A stretch of 64,000 nt of DNA from Motacilla alba alba (lineage: Eukaryota; Chordata; Aves; Passeriformes; Motacillidae). Positions 41,901 to 51,576 of this stretch are shown here, in pieces (position 1 is the stretch's first letter; each line of letters opens with the position of its first letter). The notes below the pieces were generated by a model. That model ran no database searches and was not told the origin of the DNA. It saw only the letters and a program-made list of their open reading frames with translations. The DNA lies in the NCBI RefSeq assembly GCF_015832195.1, contig NC_052016.1, positions 26,061,129-26,125,128 on the forward strand. The letters run 5' to 3'. Both the position numbers and the translations under genes were made by a program.

Positions 41901-44900
41901 TTCATGGCTATATTCTTTTTACTAGTAAACCCAAGTTCTGGGAAATAAATATTTTTGCAGTGGGATGTCACATACTATTTGAGGGTTGTCCCATCAGCTC
42001 TCACACAAGCTGAGGGTCAGTCCTGTGTTACAGAATAAAGCCACTGATAGACCAGATACATATTCAGTTAGCTGAGCTTCTGCAGCACGTGCACAGCCCA
42101 GGAGCTCCTTAACCTTTCTGAGCCCAAAGGAATAACATGATACACTATCATTAATGGGAATCTCTGATTGATGCATTCACTGACAACACTCTCTTGTGAA
42201 GAAACCTTTGACTGTCCTCCTTCAGCTTCAAGGTCCTGACCCGTCACCAACTGATGAGAAGTCAGTGACCCACAAACAACAAACATCAACATTCCTATGA
42301 ACCTCCTTGCTTTGCTGGACTAGGAGGTTATTACTGACCAAATGCACTTATCAGGGCAAGGGGGACCTGTATGTAAACGATTGCCACAAAAACCTGACTG
42401 CTATGGGGTCAGTACCTGATTCAGCTGTAACGCGTATTTCACTGAACATTTAAAAAAACGTCAAATTTCATTTGACCTGAAGGAACTGCACACATCTTAT
42501 TTAAGTACTCCTTCCACCCTCCTCCCTAACTAGGGAACTAATCTACCCCAGGAACCCTCTCTGGGATCACAAACAAACCCCCTGACACTCACCTTTCACA
42601 AGCCCAGAAGCAGAGCTGTACAAGTGAGAGTAGCTGCAGTTGCTGTTACAGACCCCCAGGATCTCACATCACAGCACAATTGACAGAAGCAATTGACTAC
42701 CAAATTTTGTAATCCAGAAGTTAAAAAAGCCCCATGTGAAGGTGTAGGTTTGTGCTAATATATCTACTTTGTCCTTTATGACTAAAATTAGGTGGCAGTA
42801 ACACTCCTGAAGCAACAATTTAGATGAAACACATCTGCCTAAACATCTGAGATTGGTTTCTATCAATAAAGTAGATTGCTTTTAAAATACCAGGAGCTAA
42901 TAGGAGTTTGTAATTAAGACTTTTTTCCTAAATTGTAATGCAAATGAAAAATTCCTCACTGGGAATAAAACCTATTGCATCAGAAAAACTTGCAGCACAC
43001 AACTTCACTGTTTCCTCTTTATAGTTTTGTCAGTTCTCAGACTCTTGCTCAACAAACACCACCTCTTTAGAATTTGTGCACTCTTTCCACTTATTATGCA
43101 ATGAAGTCCCCATGTTGATTCTGACTTACTGAGAAACACTGAGTACCCAAGTGGAATACTTAGTACAAGCTTTGTTACAGACAGGAGAGTAAATTTACTT
43201 TACAGAGAGGCACCAGCTAGTCTCTGGAAACACATCTTTCTTCAAGGAACTGAAAAATTTACAGGTTCAATATCTAAGTACTTGCTATATCTCTGTAGTC
43301 TAAATAATTTCTCACTATTGTGATGGTAACAATTTGTGTAAAAAATATGGAACACCTATAAATGCTATTTGAAAGTCTCTTACATACTGAAATAAACAGA
43401 AAATTAATACACAACAGATCTAAAGGTAGCTTTAAAGAAACTAAACTTCTCAATGTTTAAAGATCAGTTCAAAGTTTACTGAAAGACTTTTAGACATTGA
43501 TATCTTGATATCACATATCAACCATATCAAAACATAAATAAAATTCAGGAAACTGCAATTAAATTTTGTTAAGTTGACCCTGTGAGCTGTTACCTCAGTT
43601 AAAAGTTACTGACAGAAGCTTTTTGAGGTAAGTGCATGTAAACTGACAGCTATGCCTCTGAGGAGGTATGAAAAATAAACTCAGCATCTTTTATAATTTC
43701 AGCTCTTCCCTGCAATACTTTGAAGCATTCTGAAGATACAGACCAGACTAAACAATGCCTATTCATAAACCACAAACCTACAGAACTCAGCAGCATCAAA
43801 ATCACCCGCATTTTCATTACCTGTGCACTTTGTTTTTAACAGGCTCTCCTGATAAGAAACCACTTATGGGCAAGTTCGGTTGCAGTCAGAAAACAAGAGC
43901 AGAGAATGCTTATTCATTTATTTAGAATTAAGTGATTTGGGGAACAACAACTGTTTCATTATGACAAACATATTCATTTTGTCATAAAGTCATTATGTTT
44001 CCCAGCTCCTGCTAATAAATCTAGTTCTACATTTTTATTTCCATTTGTCAACTGCAGAAATTATAGCTTCAAAATTTTCTTGGATAAAATAATTACCTAA
44101 CTGACAACTCTGAGGATTAAGATTTTATCTTATAATAGCATATCAATAATTTGCCATAATCTCAAGATATTTGCTCTTGGCAACAGAGAAAGAAGTGGCA
44201 CATCAGCAGTCTTAATTACTTAAGTGCCTTGACAGTAACACAGAGGTGAAAAAGCTCTTTTTTTTTTACTTCCTTCCACTACCAATCACCATATTGTTTA
44301 AGGAATATTTTAATTATTTTAAAGGGTTGGTAAATCTTAGGCTAATGAGTATGGGCTACAGAACAAAAAAGGATGAGAAAAAGAATTCTGGGAAGCTTCT
44401 TACAGATCTAAAGACATCTAGGGCTAGAATGACAGTTTACACTTAGAGAATAATTAACACCTTTCAGGACCCCAAGCAGGTTAACAAGCAGTAATTCCTC
44501 TAGTAAGCACTGTCACTCTAACATCACAGTCTTGTGCTGAGATTACACAAAGGAAAGGTTACAGCTGCCATTAGACCACTGAAGCATGATTTCCTGCAGG
44601 TGAGCCACCCAACAGCTTGAAAACCATCTCTGCAGGACACAAATAATTAGCTAGAGACCAGAGACCCTCATCTTCAAGAAAGACTGTGAAACTCCGAATA
44701 TGCAAACAGGGATAAACTAATTTTGAGGTGACTTCTTACCCAATTGATTCTTCATCATTAGAGTTGTGTCTGTTGCAATCCTTTTGCCTTTTTTCTTTTG
44801 TGGAAGGCTTTCTGTTGTTGGCACTTAATCTCCACTAAAACAAAACAAAATTGGCAGATTTCAAAAAACCATATGATTATGTCATAATGGATAATGCACT

Positions 44901-47900
44901 AGAAAAATCAGACACTGAAACAATGCAACTGACCAAATATATCAAAGTCATGAAGAGCATACTCAGCAATTTTGCAAATAATTAATTTGCTTGATTTAAA
45001 GAATCCACACACCACCTGATCCTTAACAGAACTTTTTTCTCCTGAAGAAATAGACAGGACAATTCCATTGTTTCCCAGTTTTGAGAGGGACTATACCAAA
45101 CACAAACTTCTACATTAGGCCTGTTCCACATAATCACAAATATACAAGATGCACGTGCACTTAGGCAAATTTTGCAGGCTACAATATGGAAATAAGAGAT
45201 ATAAAATTCTGAGAAGGAAAAGCAATTTGAAGGTTTGGAACTTAGGTGGCAAACCCCAAAACAGCAAGACTTAATTTTTTTCCACATTCCCTTACCTTAC
45301 CAGAAAGTACTTATATTTTCAAATTAAATAAAAGAAGCCCTACCAAAACATAGTTATTTCTGCAATTCCAGAAACCTCCAGCCCTCCAAGCCTCCTTTAA
45401 ATCTTCCTCATTTCTTAAAATTCAAAGTATAATAAACCCAAGAGATGCTTGAAAATTATGGCACTCAGGCTGAAAGCAGACAAACTCATCTTCATTTTTG
45501 ACTAAGTGTGGTTTGAAAGGGCATCTGAAAACTTCATGCCCATGCATATTCTACAAACTTTAATGAAGTCTGAAAGGTGCATCCCAAATCAAACTTTTCC
45601 CTACCATAAGGACTAACTCTAATGCAAAATAACCCATTAATAAAGTTGGCAGCAAGAAATCGACTTGACTGGGCTCTCCCCTCTTCCTGCCTTCAAACAC
45701 CACCTAGTTCACCTCAGACCACTGGTGTTCAAGAACAAGAGAGACCTGTACATCAAGTCACTGAAAACCGCACAAAGTTTCTCAAACAATATGGTGCAAA
45801 CTCTGACAACTCACAACCAAGTTTTTTAAAGTAGAACACAAAAACCAGGCAGTGTTTAAAGTATTTGAAATCCCGCGACACATGGGAAAGTTTGAAATAT
45901 GTATAGACATAGGTAGGAAAAATCAGAAATGGAAAGTTAGACAACATCCAGGAAATAACAAGTAAATAAAGTATTTTTCAATTCACCATTCAAATCATAA
46001 TTTTTATGGAGGCAGAGAGAAATATAGGAAGAATTCCATGCAAATGCTCTCTGAATCGACCCAACAGATTGCTCCTTGTAACCACAGAAGACATCACCTC
46101 CCATTTCAAAGCCTGACTGCAACTGGAGGCTCAGCTCACTGAAAGCATTACCAGCACAGAACACAACCCCACAGCGAGTCTCTACTGCAGCATTCTCAAA
46201 TGACCTGGCCTACCAAGAGACCTGGGTCACATTACCATTGCTACTGTAAGTCAAGAAAAACTCCTACCTTCCCTCACTACATCTTTCAACTTCCTCTGAG
46301 GGGAAGGAGGTCTGTTTGTCCAGGCCCATGATTCTGAAAGCACTAAAGCCAGCAACAAACTCTGGATGCTAAGCTGAAGGAAACAAGAGTAGCAAAATAT
46401 GTTTCCAAAACTTGGCATTTGAAATGCTTACAAAATTTGGAAAATATTTATAGAGGCAAATATTTGCTTCTATACATGACTGAGATGATCCAGACACTCA
46501 GTTATGATAAATGCCATAAGACTCTTACAGTCTTTTGCTCTCAATACAGTTATTTCTGTATTAACACCTAACATTCTGTCAAGAGGTACAGAGTGCTTCA
46601 TATATTCTCTTAGAAGCTTAAGCTCCTGGATAACTGAAAACTCGATGTAAAGGTTATTTCCATATAACAAAAAGTTTGGTAAGTGATCTGAATATAACCT
46701 AAAAGTTCAGCAGTCAGAAGACAATCAACCAAAAAAAATTAAATTTCATATTTACCTTTAAATTAACAATTTTCAAGATAGTTTCAAACTACACCCAAAG
46801 ACAAACTGCTTTTCAATGATGTAGGAAACATGGCACTAAGACTCCCATTTCTGTAAATGTATGCTTGCAAACAGATTTCAGACTTACACACTTGCCTCTC
46901 TTAAGACAGTCTGGATTGGTTATTGGTCACAAGGCAGCATTCGGTGTTGAAAAAAAAACAGCCTCCAAAACTAAACCAAAACCTCATGTAAGATTCTCCT
47001 ACACACTTTACACTCTGAAGAACTTCTCTTTACCTCTTGTAAAGGGTAGTCACAATGGTGGGAGCCTGGGAGCCTTGCCAAAGGGGACTGAACTTGGACA
47101 TCCTCTGACTTGGTGTTTGTTTTCTTCTTTGGTATACGAAACTGAAAATAGATGATGTCACACATGGTAAAACTAAATTATCCACTGGTGCTGACATACT
47201 TCCATGTACAATGTTGTCTTAACTGGGCAAAATAAAGTTGTAAGGGAAGCCCTGACTTGTGACTTTACTTGAAATGCACTCCTCATTAATGCCTGATCCC
47301 ACATGATGAGCTAGTTTTAACATATGAAACCATCTGAAAAAGTTCTATTTCATTAACTTTATATCTTCCAAGGTGGCAAAAAGTTGACAACCAATCCACT
47401 TGCACAGTCTTCTTGGTTCATTCTGATTTGTTTACACTCTAGTTTAACTGTCTCAGCTTTGGGAATGATAAATAGAATAGCTGAATGTCATAACCAGGTT
47501 TGCTTTCTCAAAAGAAAAAAATCAGGATGAAGAACAATTACATTATATAATAGTACAAGTATTTTGGTATGATAATTTAGCATCAGATTTTAATGTTCTC
47601 AAAATGGTATCAGCTATTGTCATTGCCAACTCCCACATAAATGGAGACAGCACTTTGAAAGTAATTATTGAAAGAGAAAGCAGTTAGTAATCCACATGAA
47701 TTTACCAGTTCAAAAAAAAAAATATATGTAGAAAAGAAGGTTTGTTCATTGAAAATCAAATAAAAAATAATCAAACTAAATTTGTACTAGTTCATAAGAG
47801 AAGGAAACAGGATGATATTTCCTATCAGTTAATTAAACCACTTCAACTGAAAGAATAAAAGTGCAAGCCTTGCTATTGCTCCAGGCATCCTGAGAAGCAA

Positions 47901-49640
47901 AACTTTACATTGCAAATACAACCAGATCAGAATGTATCAGAGAGGGAATGCAACATTTACATGTCTCACACAACTGAATGTAGCTCAGGGAGGAAAAAGC
48001 TGAAGCTACTCCATATGATGGACATTGTAAAGCATCCTATGAACTTGATTTGCAAGCCACCAGATGCCTTGCATTGTAACATGAAATTACAAGCAGGGAT
48101 TCCAGAACAGTGACTCTAACAACCTAATTATTAGCACCTTAACTGCATTCATTAGCTCAGCAGGTAGTCCTTCAGACAGACCATAAGGAAGCATGCTGCA
48201 CCATAATGAGATAATATTTCAGTCCTTCAGTCTGAATTGCGAGTGCTCTTACTCCTTCTCTACACTTCTTTGAAACTAAGATTAAAGTTTTTTAACAAAT
48301 TTCTATACAGTATCTCAGGCTGCCTTTGATGGTCAAACACTAACAAACACTCCTTTAATAACAGATTCTTCAAACTCTAAAGGATACAGATGTCACACAC
48401 AGGCAACAACCTCTCTGACAAGTACCTCCCTTTTCAGCCAACATGGAAGGATTGAAACAAGACATTCTATTATTCGGAAGCTTCTAAAAGTAGACTGTTC
48501 CAAATTTGTTTGATTGGTTTTGTTTTAGAAGTGGCCTATAAACACGTTTATCAGTCAGAATGCTGAGTTCTGATCTGCACTGTAACAGCTAGGAACATAT
48601 TTCTTACTTCAGACCTCCACCTGCTGCCTGACTAGCAGCCTCTGTTACGAGACTCTAAAGAACACACCGTTACCTAGAATTTTAACATACATTTAAAATT
48701 AAAGAGGTTCTGATAAGTTCTGTAATGACATAACAGACAACAGTAGGTACAGATAAAGTCAGACTCAGTAAAAAGAAGAGGCAACTGACAGAAAGGGATA
48801 AAAAGCACAAGATACATTAACCAGCAACATTTCCAGCTCACCACACAGCATCTTCCCAATGCTTGCACTCATTAAGAAGATGTTGGTTTACAGCACCCAC
48901 AATTAACTTAAAGAGCAAGTACAAAGTCAACAGGCAAAGAGAGGTCAGAATCTATGCTAAACACAAGGTATGCAGTTGCCTCAGCTTTTCCCAAATAAAA
49001 AGTGACTAACTCTACACACACATGTGCATATGCACTCAGCAGACTCATCTAAATCAGCAATACTTTCCTGAAGGTTCCCACCTGTAAAAGCAAGGACCAG
49101 AGAAAGTGCATAAACACAGTGCTGGAAACAGCTTATTTCTAAACCACTAGACCATCCAGATCTCACTCAATCATACCTCTTGCTATGTCTACCATTTGAT
49201 CTCACCAGTACTCCCACTGCTAGAAACTGCTTCTAATAGGGATATCTTAGGAAAAAATACACACCAGCATAAGAAGCCTCTGAGTACATCTCTGCAGATA
49301 ACCAACTTTTACAGTTTTGCAGCTGTTCTACTTACTTCAAATTATTGTACAATTTTAGGTACTAGCCTAGGTCTTAAAATAACTTGGAAAACACCCTGTT
49401 TAAGTGTAATCAAATGCTAAGCCTATAATGTATTAATAATTGTACAACAGTAGACATTAGTATTGACTGCTACCACAGTAACTGTTTCCCAAGAAAGCAT
49501 GTTTCAACAAAGTGAAGAATCAATTTGGTTGTGCAAACACATCAGAACACCCTAGGATACCCACAGCCTCAAAATAAAATGTTGAAAATTTCAGGAACAC
49601 TTACACTAACATGACTTGAAGATGATGTTCTTCCTGACAT
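8853..49640 (-). CDS. SENP7: SENP7, SUMO-specific isopeptidase (complete, 23 coding exons)
   Basis: SENP7 removes SUMO2/3 from poly-SUMO chains in the nucleus and binds HP1 at heterochromatin. Joined exons, 5' to 3': 49640-49605, 47141-47034, 44834-44740, 35948-35751, 34159-33962, 30657-30542, 29774-29605, 28643-28292, 27734-27577, 26659-26513, 25171-25138, 24356-24189, 21909-21644, 20629-20496, 19796-19680, 18219-18100, 15562-15470, 14677-14505, 14064-14012, 13681-13644, 13422-13354, 11274-11124, 8990-8853. All phases agree, giving 3132 nt or 1043 aa (human 1050). Visible: two PxVxL boxes (82-86, 148-152), a SUMO-interacting motif (425-433), the ULP1-type protease domain with [12 protein letters not shown] and [16 protein letters not shown], and the triad His839, Asp932, Cys985 with Gln979 for the oxyanion hole. 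Cys985 is offset by seven from human Cys992, as the length predicts. The start sits in a strong ACCATGT context. The donor of the eighth coding exon is uncertain. Confidence 0.96.
9866..9935 (-). mobile_element. CR1-like LINE 3' fragment
   Basis: CCACAGAATGGTTGGGGATTGAAGG on plus resembles the reverse complement of a CR1 3' end. It is short and diverged. It sits in the last SENP7 intron. The sequence from 9935 to about 10620 has no repeat or gene I recognise. Confidence 0.5.
11124..11274 (-). CDS. SENP7: SENP7 coding exon 22 (catalytic Cys)
   Basis: Acceptor CTTTTGTAG and donor TTCCAG|GTACAA, phase 2 to 0. [12 protein letters not shown] then [20 protein letters not shown], with catalytic Cys985 (codon 11163-11165) and oxyanion Gln979. 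Confidence 0.98.
13354..13422 (-). CDS. SENP7: SENP7 coding exon 21 (catalytic Asp)
   Basis: Acceptor TTGTCTACAG and donor AGAGA|GTAAGT, phase 2 to 2. [19 protein letters not shown] contains catalytic Asp932 (codon 13401-13403). Confidence 0.97.
13644..13681 (-). CDS. SENP7: SENP7 coding exon 20 (38-nt microexon)
   Basis: Acceptor TTTTGTCTCAG and donor AAAAG|GTATGT, phase 0 to 2. [13 protein letters not shown] aligns with human NMSVPKKMCKR just before PCILILDS. Confidence 0.88.
14012..14064 (-). CDS. SENP7: SENP7 coding exon 19 (53 nt)
   Basis: Acceptor GTACTAG and donor TCTAAA|GTAAGT, phase 1 to 0. [17 protein letters not shown] sits in the variable loop; weakly conserved and assigned by borders and phase. 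Confidence 0.82.
14505..14677 (-). CDS. SENP7: SENP7 coding exon 18 (catalytic His)
   Basis: Acceptor CTGGGCAG and donor GGGATG|GTAACA, phase 2 to 1. [20 protein letters not shown] carries catalytic His839 (codon 14671-14673) with the stacking Trp840. The rest encodes a proline/glutamate-rich loop, the lineage-variable insertion known between His and Asp in SENP6/7. Confidence 0.95.
15470..15562 (-). CDS. SENP7: SENP7 coding exon 17
   Basis: Acceptor TTTTTTCAG and donor GAGGA|GTAAGT, phase 2 to 2. [18 protein letters not shown] then [11 protein letters not shown] is almost identical to human. Confidence 0.97.
16587..16605. repeat. Poly(A) tract in SENP7 intron
   Basis: An uninterrupted run of A of about 18 bases in the intron between coding exons 16 and 17. 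No flanking element recognised. Confidence 0.8.
17160..17480 (+). mobile_element. CR1 LINE 3' end, 5'-truncated
   Basis: Plus-orientation CR1: CTCCCAGGTAACAAGCAACA, GTGCCAGGGATGGTTTAGAT, TTTCTTCACC, GGAACAGGCTGCCCATGGAA, GGTTTAGTGGTGGACTTGGT, GATCTTAGAGATCTTTTCCA and a tail ending CTCTATG at 17480. It is truncated at 5' as usual. It lies in the intron between SENP7 coding exons 16 and 17. Confidence 0.92.
18100..18219 (-). CDS. SENP7: SENP7 coding exon 16
   Basis: Acceptor TTTGGTAG and donor GTTTC|GTAAGT, phase 2 to 2. [20 protein letters not shown] followed by FFYKCLTR matches the human protease core. Confidence 0.96.
19680..19796 (-). CDS. SENP7: SENP7 coding exon 15 (protease domain start)
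   Basis: Acceptor TTTTCTAG and donor CTTAA|GTAAGT, phase 2 to 2. [15 protein letters not shown] and [17 protein letters not shown] are near-identical to human; the latter is the ULP1/SENP signature helix. Confidence 0.97.
20496..20629 (-). CDS. SENP7: SENP7 coding exon 14
   Basis: Acceptor TTCTGGTAG and donor AAGAA|GTAAGT, phase 0 to 2. [21 protein letters not shown] matches human [21 protein letters not shown] at the entry to the protease domain. Confidence 0.95.
21644..21909 (-). CDS. SENP7: SENP7 coding exon 13
   Basis: Acceptor CTTTTCCAG and donor ATTCAG|GTGAGT, phase 1 to 0. [15 protein letters not shown] and [15 protein letters not shown] align with human SKSSEFIFLELHNPV and AFPLFQNLSSKESSF. 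Confidence 0.94.
23528..24085 (+). mobile_element. CR1 LINE fragment, about 560 bp
   Basis: Plus orientation, containing the reverse-transcriptase 3' region and 3' UTR: CATCCAGAGGAGGGCCACAA, GGCTTGTTCAGCCTGCAGAA, TTAGATTGGATATAAG, GGAACAGGTTCCCCTGGGAA and an ATTCTGTGATC tail. An internal stretch around 23950-24000 deviates from the consensus. The 195-codon minus ORF across it is an antisense artefact. Confidence 0.9.
24189..24356 (-). CDS. SENP7: SENP7 coding exon 12
   Basis: Acceptor TTTTCTACAG and donor GCCAT|GTGAGT, phase 1 to 1. [19 protein letters not shown] and [17 protein letters not shown] align with human VSLNEISLLVDTTHLKRFG and ILFFWVSSDYLQEIQTQ. A CR1 copy ends about 100 bases away in the following intron. 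Confidence 0.95.
25138..25171 (-). CDS. SENP7: SENP7 coding exon 11 (34-nt microexon)
   Basis: Acceptor TTATTTCAG and donor TTTCAGG|GTAAGA, phase 0 to 1. [11 protein letters not shown] matches human VTITKKYIKIPFQ. It is very short but fits both neighbours exactly. Confidence 0.9.
26513..26659 (-). CDS. SENP7: SENP7 coding exon 10
   Basis: Acceptor TTTTTTCCAG and donor GCTAGG|GTAAGT, 49 codons, phase 0. [17 protein letters not shown] aligns with human LDFIFTSVYIGKIKGAS, the start of the region before the protease domain. Confidence 0.93.
27577..27734 (-). CDS. SENP7: SENP7 coding exon 9 (SUMO-interacting motif)
   Basis: Acceptor CTTTTTAG and donor GAGCAG|GTAGTC, phase 1 to 0. It opens with [13 protein letters not shown], matching human VVSSDEEGP. 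The hydrophobic run plus acidic tail is a typical SUMO-interacting motif; its first residue is completed by the previous exon. Confidence 0.93.
28292..28643 (-). CDS. SENP7: SENP7 coding exon 8 (donor uncertain)
   Basis: Acceptor TTTCTAG at 28644-28645. The open frame encodes a serine/histidine-rich disordered linker ending [12 protein letters not shown]. Two phase-1 donors are possible: CCAA|GTATGT (exon end 28292, used here) and CAGGG|GTAATC (exon end 28322), differing by ten codons. The first has the better +5 G. Confidence 0.8.
29605..29774 (-). CDS. SENP7: SENP7 coding exon 7
   Basis: Acceptor TTTGATGCAG and donor TTGTCT|GTAAGT, phase 1 to 0. Encodes a basic, serine-rich linker with EKRKRRYSG and [11 protein letters not shown], resembling human EKRRKDDGI…ISDTQPE. 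A possible nuclear-localisation cluster. Confidence 0.88.
30542..30657 (-). CDS. SENP7: SENP7 coding exon 6
   Basis: Acceptor TTATTTACAG and donor GAAAG|GTTTGT, phase 2 to 1. Lysine/glutamate-rich linker beginning [15 protein letters not shown]; weakly conserved. Assigned mainly by splice borders and phase. Confidence 0.85.
33962..34159 (-). CDS. SENP7: SENP7 coding exon 5, second HP1-box repeat
   Basis: 198 nt with the same phases as the previous exon, acceptor TATGGCAG and donor GAAAG|GTATGT. It encodes [18 protein letters not shown], with PKVIL at 148-152 and a tail ending SSFLSE. The 66-residue repeat is also present in human SENP7 (PRVILTNVLGTELGRKY). Confidence 0.95.
35751..35948 (-). 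CDS. SENP7: SENP7 coding exon 4, first HP1-box repeat
   Basis: 198 nt, phase 2 to 2, acceptor TATGGCAG and donor AAAAG|GTATGT. It encodes [18 protein letters not shown] followed by a serine-rich tail. PKVIL at residues 82-86 fits the PxVxL consensus for the HP1 chromoshadow domain. It is the sister of the next exon. Confidence 0.95.
36637..37345 (-). mobile_element. CR1 LINE fragment, about 700 bp
   Basis: Minus orientation, with the 3' end at low coordinates (AGAATCATAAGGGTTGGAAA) and internal CTTCTTTTCTCCAGACTGAA, CAGCTGCTCCTCATAGGA and ACAGCACTCAAGGTGTGGCC. It lies in the large intron between SENP7 coding exons 3 and 4. Confidence 0.93.
38262..38318 (+). mobile_element. CR1 3' tail remnant
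   Basis: GGTTGATCTTAAAGGTCTTT then TCCAACCTCAATTCTATGAT, the final ~50 bases of a CR1. Very short 5'-truncated copy. Confidence 0.75.
39830..40375 (-). mobile_element. Solo LTR of an endogenous retrovirus (minus orientation)
   Basis: On the minus strand the element begins TGTAGCAGG, has a TATATAA box (40177-40183 on plus), and about 65 bases later AATAAA (40108-40113 on plus), the U3/R layout of an LTR. AGACAG occurs immediately on both sides (39824-39829 and 40376-40381), a likely 6-bp target duplication, which would suit a class II/ERVK-type element. The inner end does not finish in CA, so that boundary is tentative. No gag, pol or env sequence is attached. Confidence 0.78.
39958..40010. 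repeat. Three short tandem units inside the LTR
   Basis: AGTGATATTCAGCTTC, AGTGATTTTCAGCTCATT and AGTGATTTCAGCTCTTG follow one another. Such short repeats are common in LTR U5/U3 regions. Confidence 0.7.
44740..44834 (-). CDS. SENP7: SENP7 coding exon 3
   Basis: Acceptor TTTTAG and donor ATTGG|GTAAGA, phase 0 to 2. It encodes [19 protein letters not shown], basic and serine-rich, in the place of the human WERSLRNKV segment. Confidence 0.82.
47034..47141 (-). CDS. SENP7: SENP7 coding exon 2
   Basis: TTTTCAG acceptor and AAGAG|GTAAAG donor, phase 0 to 0, 36 codons. [14 protein letters not shown] matches human KPEDVHVQSPLSKF. Confidence 0.9.
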
Positions 49641-49651
49641 GGTTTTCTCTA
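49605..49651 (-). CDS. SENP7: SENP7 exon 2 (start codon exon)
   Basis: Acceptor TTTTTCCAG, then an 11-base leader, ATG at 49640 and [12 protein letters not shown], ending AGT|GTAAGT in phase 0. Only the last 36 bases are coding. The protein start differs from the human reference start. Confidence 0.8.
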
Positions 49652-49819
49652 CTGGAAAAAAATACAAAGGAAAAATAAAGAAACTTAGCAATTTCTGTTT
49701 TATTGATTAAGAGGCAAGTAGAACCACAGTAGTAAGCACTAAGAAAGAACAAGAAAATAATTTTTTAGCAATCTAGAACAAAAAAAAAAAAAGGCAAAAA
49801 AACACCTACCACATTCATA

Positions 49820-50098
49820 ACATGGTTTGAGTTGGATGGGGAATTTAAAAGATTTTACAGTCCAGCCCTCCTGCCATGGGCAGGGACATCTTTCAACTGA
49901 TCAGGCTGCTCAAAGCCTATTCAACCTGACCTTGAACACTCCCAGGGATGGGGCATCCGCTGCTTCTCTGGGCAACCTGTTCCAGTCTCACCATTCTCAT
50001 TGTAAAAAAATTTCTTCCTCGTGTCCAATCTACACCTACCCTCTTTCAATTTATGACCACTCCGTCTTGCCCTGTCACTACAGGCCTTGGTAAAAAGT
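49820..50098 (-). mobile_element. CR1 LINE 3' fragment in SENP7 intron 1
   Basis: Minus orientation: CCTGCCATGGGCAGGGACAT, GGCTGCTCAAAGCCTATTCA, CCTTGAACACTCCCAGGGAT and TTTCTTCCTCGTGTCCAATC are the reverse complement of the CR1 3' region. It lies within 1 kb of the SENP7 promoter island. Confidence 0.93.
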
Positions 50099-50529
50099 AA
50101 TCAACAGCCACAAACCTGGGCAAGGCTTTGGATTGTCAGTTAAGACTAAATTGTTAATGAAATTGTCCTAGAATCTATCCTTAGCTACTACATTTACTGA
50201 TTAACTCCTTGCTGCTAACACACAACTAGTAAGCAGTTCACACTTAGACTGTAGAGTGAAAAGGAGTAAAAGAGGACATCTGTACCACTGCAAGGGCTCC
50301 AAGAATAAACAACAGCCAAGGATTCTTGTTAAACCTATACATTTCATTACTAGAAGAACACAGCCTAAGAGATTCCAGCATTTTTAGGTATTATCTTTAT
50401 ATATATTCTATATGACTCTGGCATAACACCTTGAAAGATTACAGCTAGTTTGCAGTCTCTCGAGAAGCCAAGTTCGGGGACTTTTACTTATCTCAGAGGT
50501 TTTTTTTTTTTAAGTTAGAGCCATAGTCC

Positions 50530-51470
50530 CCCAGGGTGGGGAACAGAAAGATAAAGAAAAGCCGAAGTACTGCCTGTTCCGACGCCTGCGACGAGGAAGA
50601 GCGGACGAACGGGGTGCGCCTGACAACTCGGGGGAGCAGGCACCACCAGGAGCGGCAGCGTGCGGGCTGTCACCGCATGAGCCCGGCCACAGGGCTGCCC
50701 GCCGGCGGAGCGCTGCGGGCCCCGAGCTCCACAGCCCCGGCTCCCCCCACTAGGAGGGGAACAGCTTCCCTCCGACAAACACGCAAATCCCGAGGGCCTG
50801 AGCCAGCAATTCCACCTTTTCATACTCTCTCCTCAGCCTTCTCCCAGAGGCGCAGCAAAGCCGCCACCAGCCCTCCCTCCGTCCCTCGGTGCCCTCCGTT
50901 CAAGCGCGCTGCCGGCTCCGCTCGTTCGCGGCAGACACCGCGGCCGCACAGAACGGGCTCCCACCAGAACGCTGCCGGCCGGCTGCAGCCCTGCCCTCCT
51001 CCTACCCCCTCCCCCGCCGAAGGGCAGGCAGCGGGCGGGAGCGAACGGCCCCGGCGGCAGCACAAGCACTCACCGCCACCGCCGGAGCTGTTTACCCGGG
51101 CCGGCCCCGCCGCCGCCGCCTGCGCAGCTTCCCCGGCTACTTCCGGGCCGGGCACCGCCCCACTGTGCCGGAGCCGCCGCCCGCCCGCGGCCCGGGCGCT
51201 GTCCCTCAGGCCCTTCGAGCTTTAACCTGCTCGGGATGAACTTGGTACTGACCCGGGAAAAACCATTAAAGAACCAAAAAAACCGCATTACTTGTAAAGA
51301 AGCAATAATGAACCCGGGCCGGCCCAGATTTAAGTTGCACCTTGCTAATGACGTTTCCCCCAGCTGACAGCCAGGCTCCGCTAAATTAATTCCCTGACGG
51401 GGCGATGCACAGCCGGGGAGAGCCCTCATAACCCCGGCTGGCCGCGGTTAGCAGCCGCTGCCCTTAGAAA
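50530..51470. promoter_or_regulatory. CpG island promoter (SENP7, possibly bidirectional with ARB2B)
   Basis: An abrupt GC- and CpG-dense block in AT-rich surroundings. It contains the SENP7 first-exon donor at 51074 and an ETS-type ACTTCCGG at 51139-51146. ARB2B starts 3 kb away in the opposite direction and has no CpG island of its own, so the island may serve both genes. The 229-codon and other GC-rich open frames here are not convincing proteins. Confidence 0.85.
51074..51230 (-). other. SENP7: SENP7 non-coding first exon (5' end approximate)
   Basis: Inside the CpG island the minus strand has a good donor, GGTGGCG|GTGAGTGC, placing the exon end at 51074. The next exon downstream begins after TTTTTCCAG at 49651 with an 11-base leader before the ATG. 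The transcription start is not visible; the upper limit given is a guess. Confidence 0.6.
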
Positions 51471-51511
51471 TCCTCCTGCAGCCAACAGGAGACGAAGATT
51501 TGTTGGCTGGG

Positions 51512-51576
51512 GTTTTTTTTGCTGTGGGTGTTTTTGTTTTTTGGGTTTTTTTGTTGTTTTTTTTTTTCTTTTTTCA
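51512..51576. repeat. G/T-rich low-complexity tract
   Basis: Runs of T broken by G (TTTTTTTTGCTGTGGGTG…) ending in a pyrimidine run and CAGGG. The run plus AG could pass for a splice acceptor, but no exon is supported. Confidence 0.7.

Larger units (their letters stand above)
35949..44739 (-). other. Large SENP7 intron
   Basis: About 8.8 kb without coding sequence between coding exons 3 and 4, the largest intron. It holds the 700-bp CR1, a CR1 tail and the solo LTR; the rest is AT-rich unique sequence. Confidence 0.85.

Noticed and set aside
50536..51225. 229-codon open frame in the SENP7 CpG island
   Set aside because: Low-complexity Pro/Ala/Arg reading of GC-rich promoter DNA, overlapping the SENP7 first exon in antisense.
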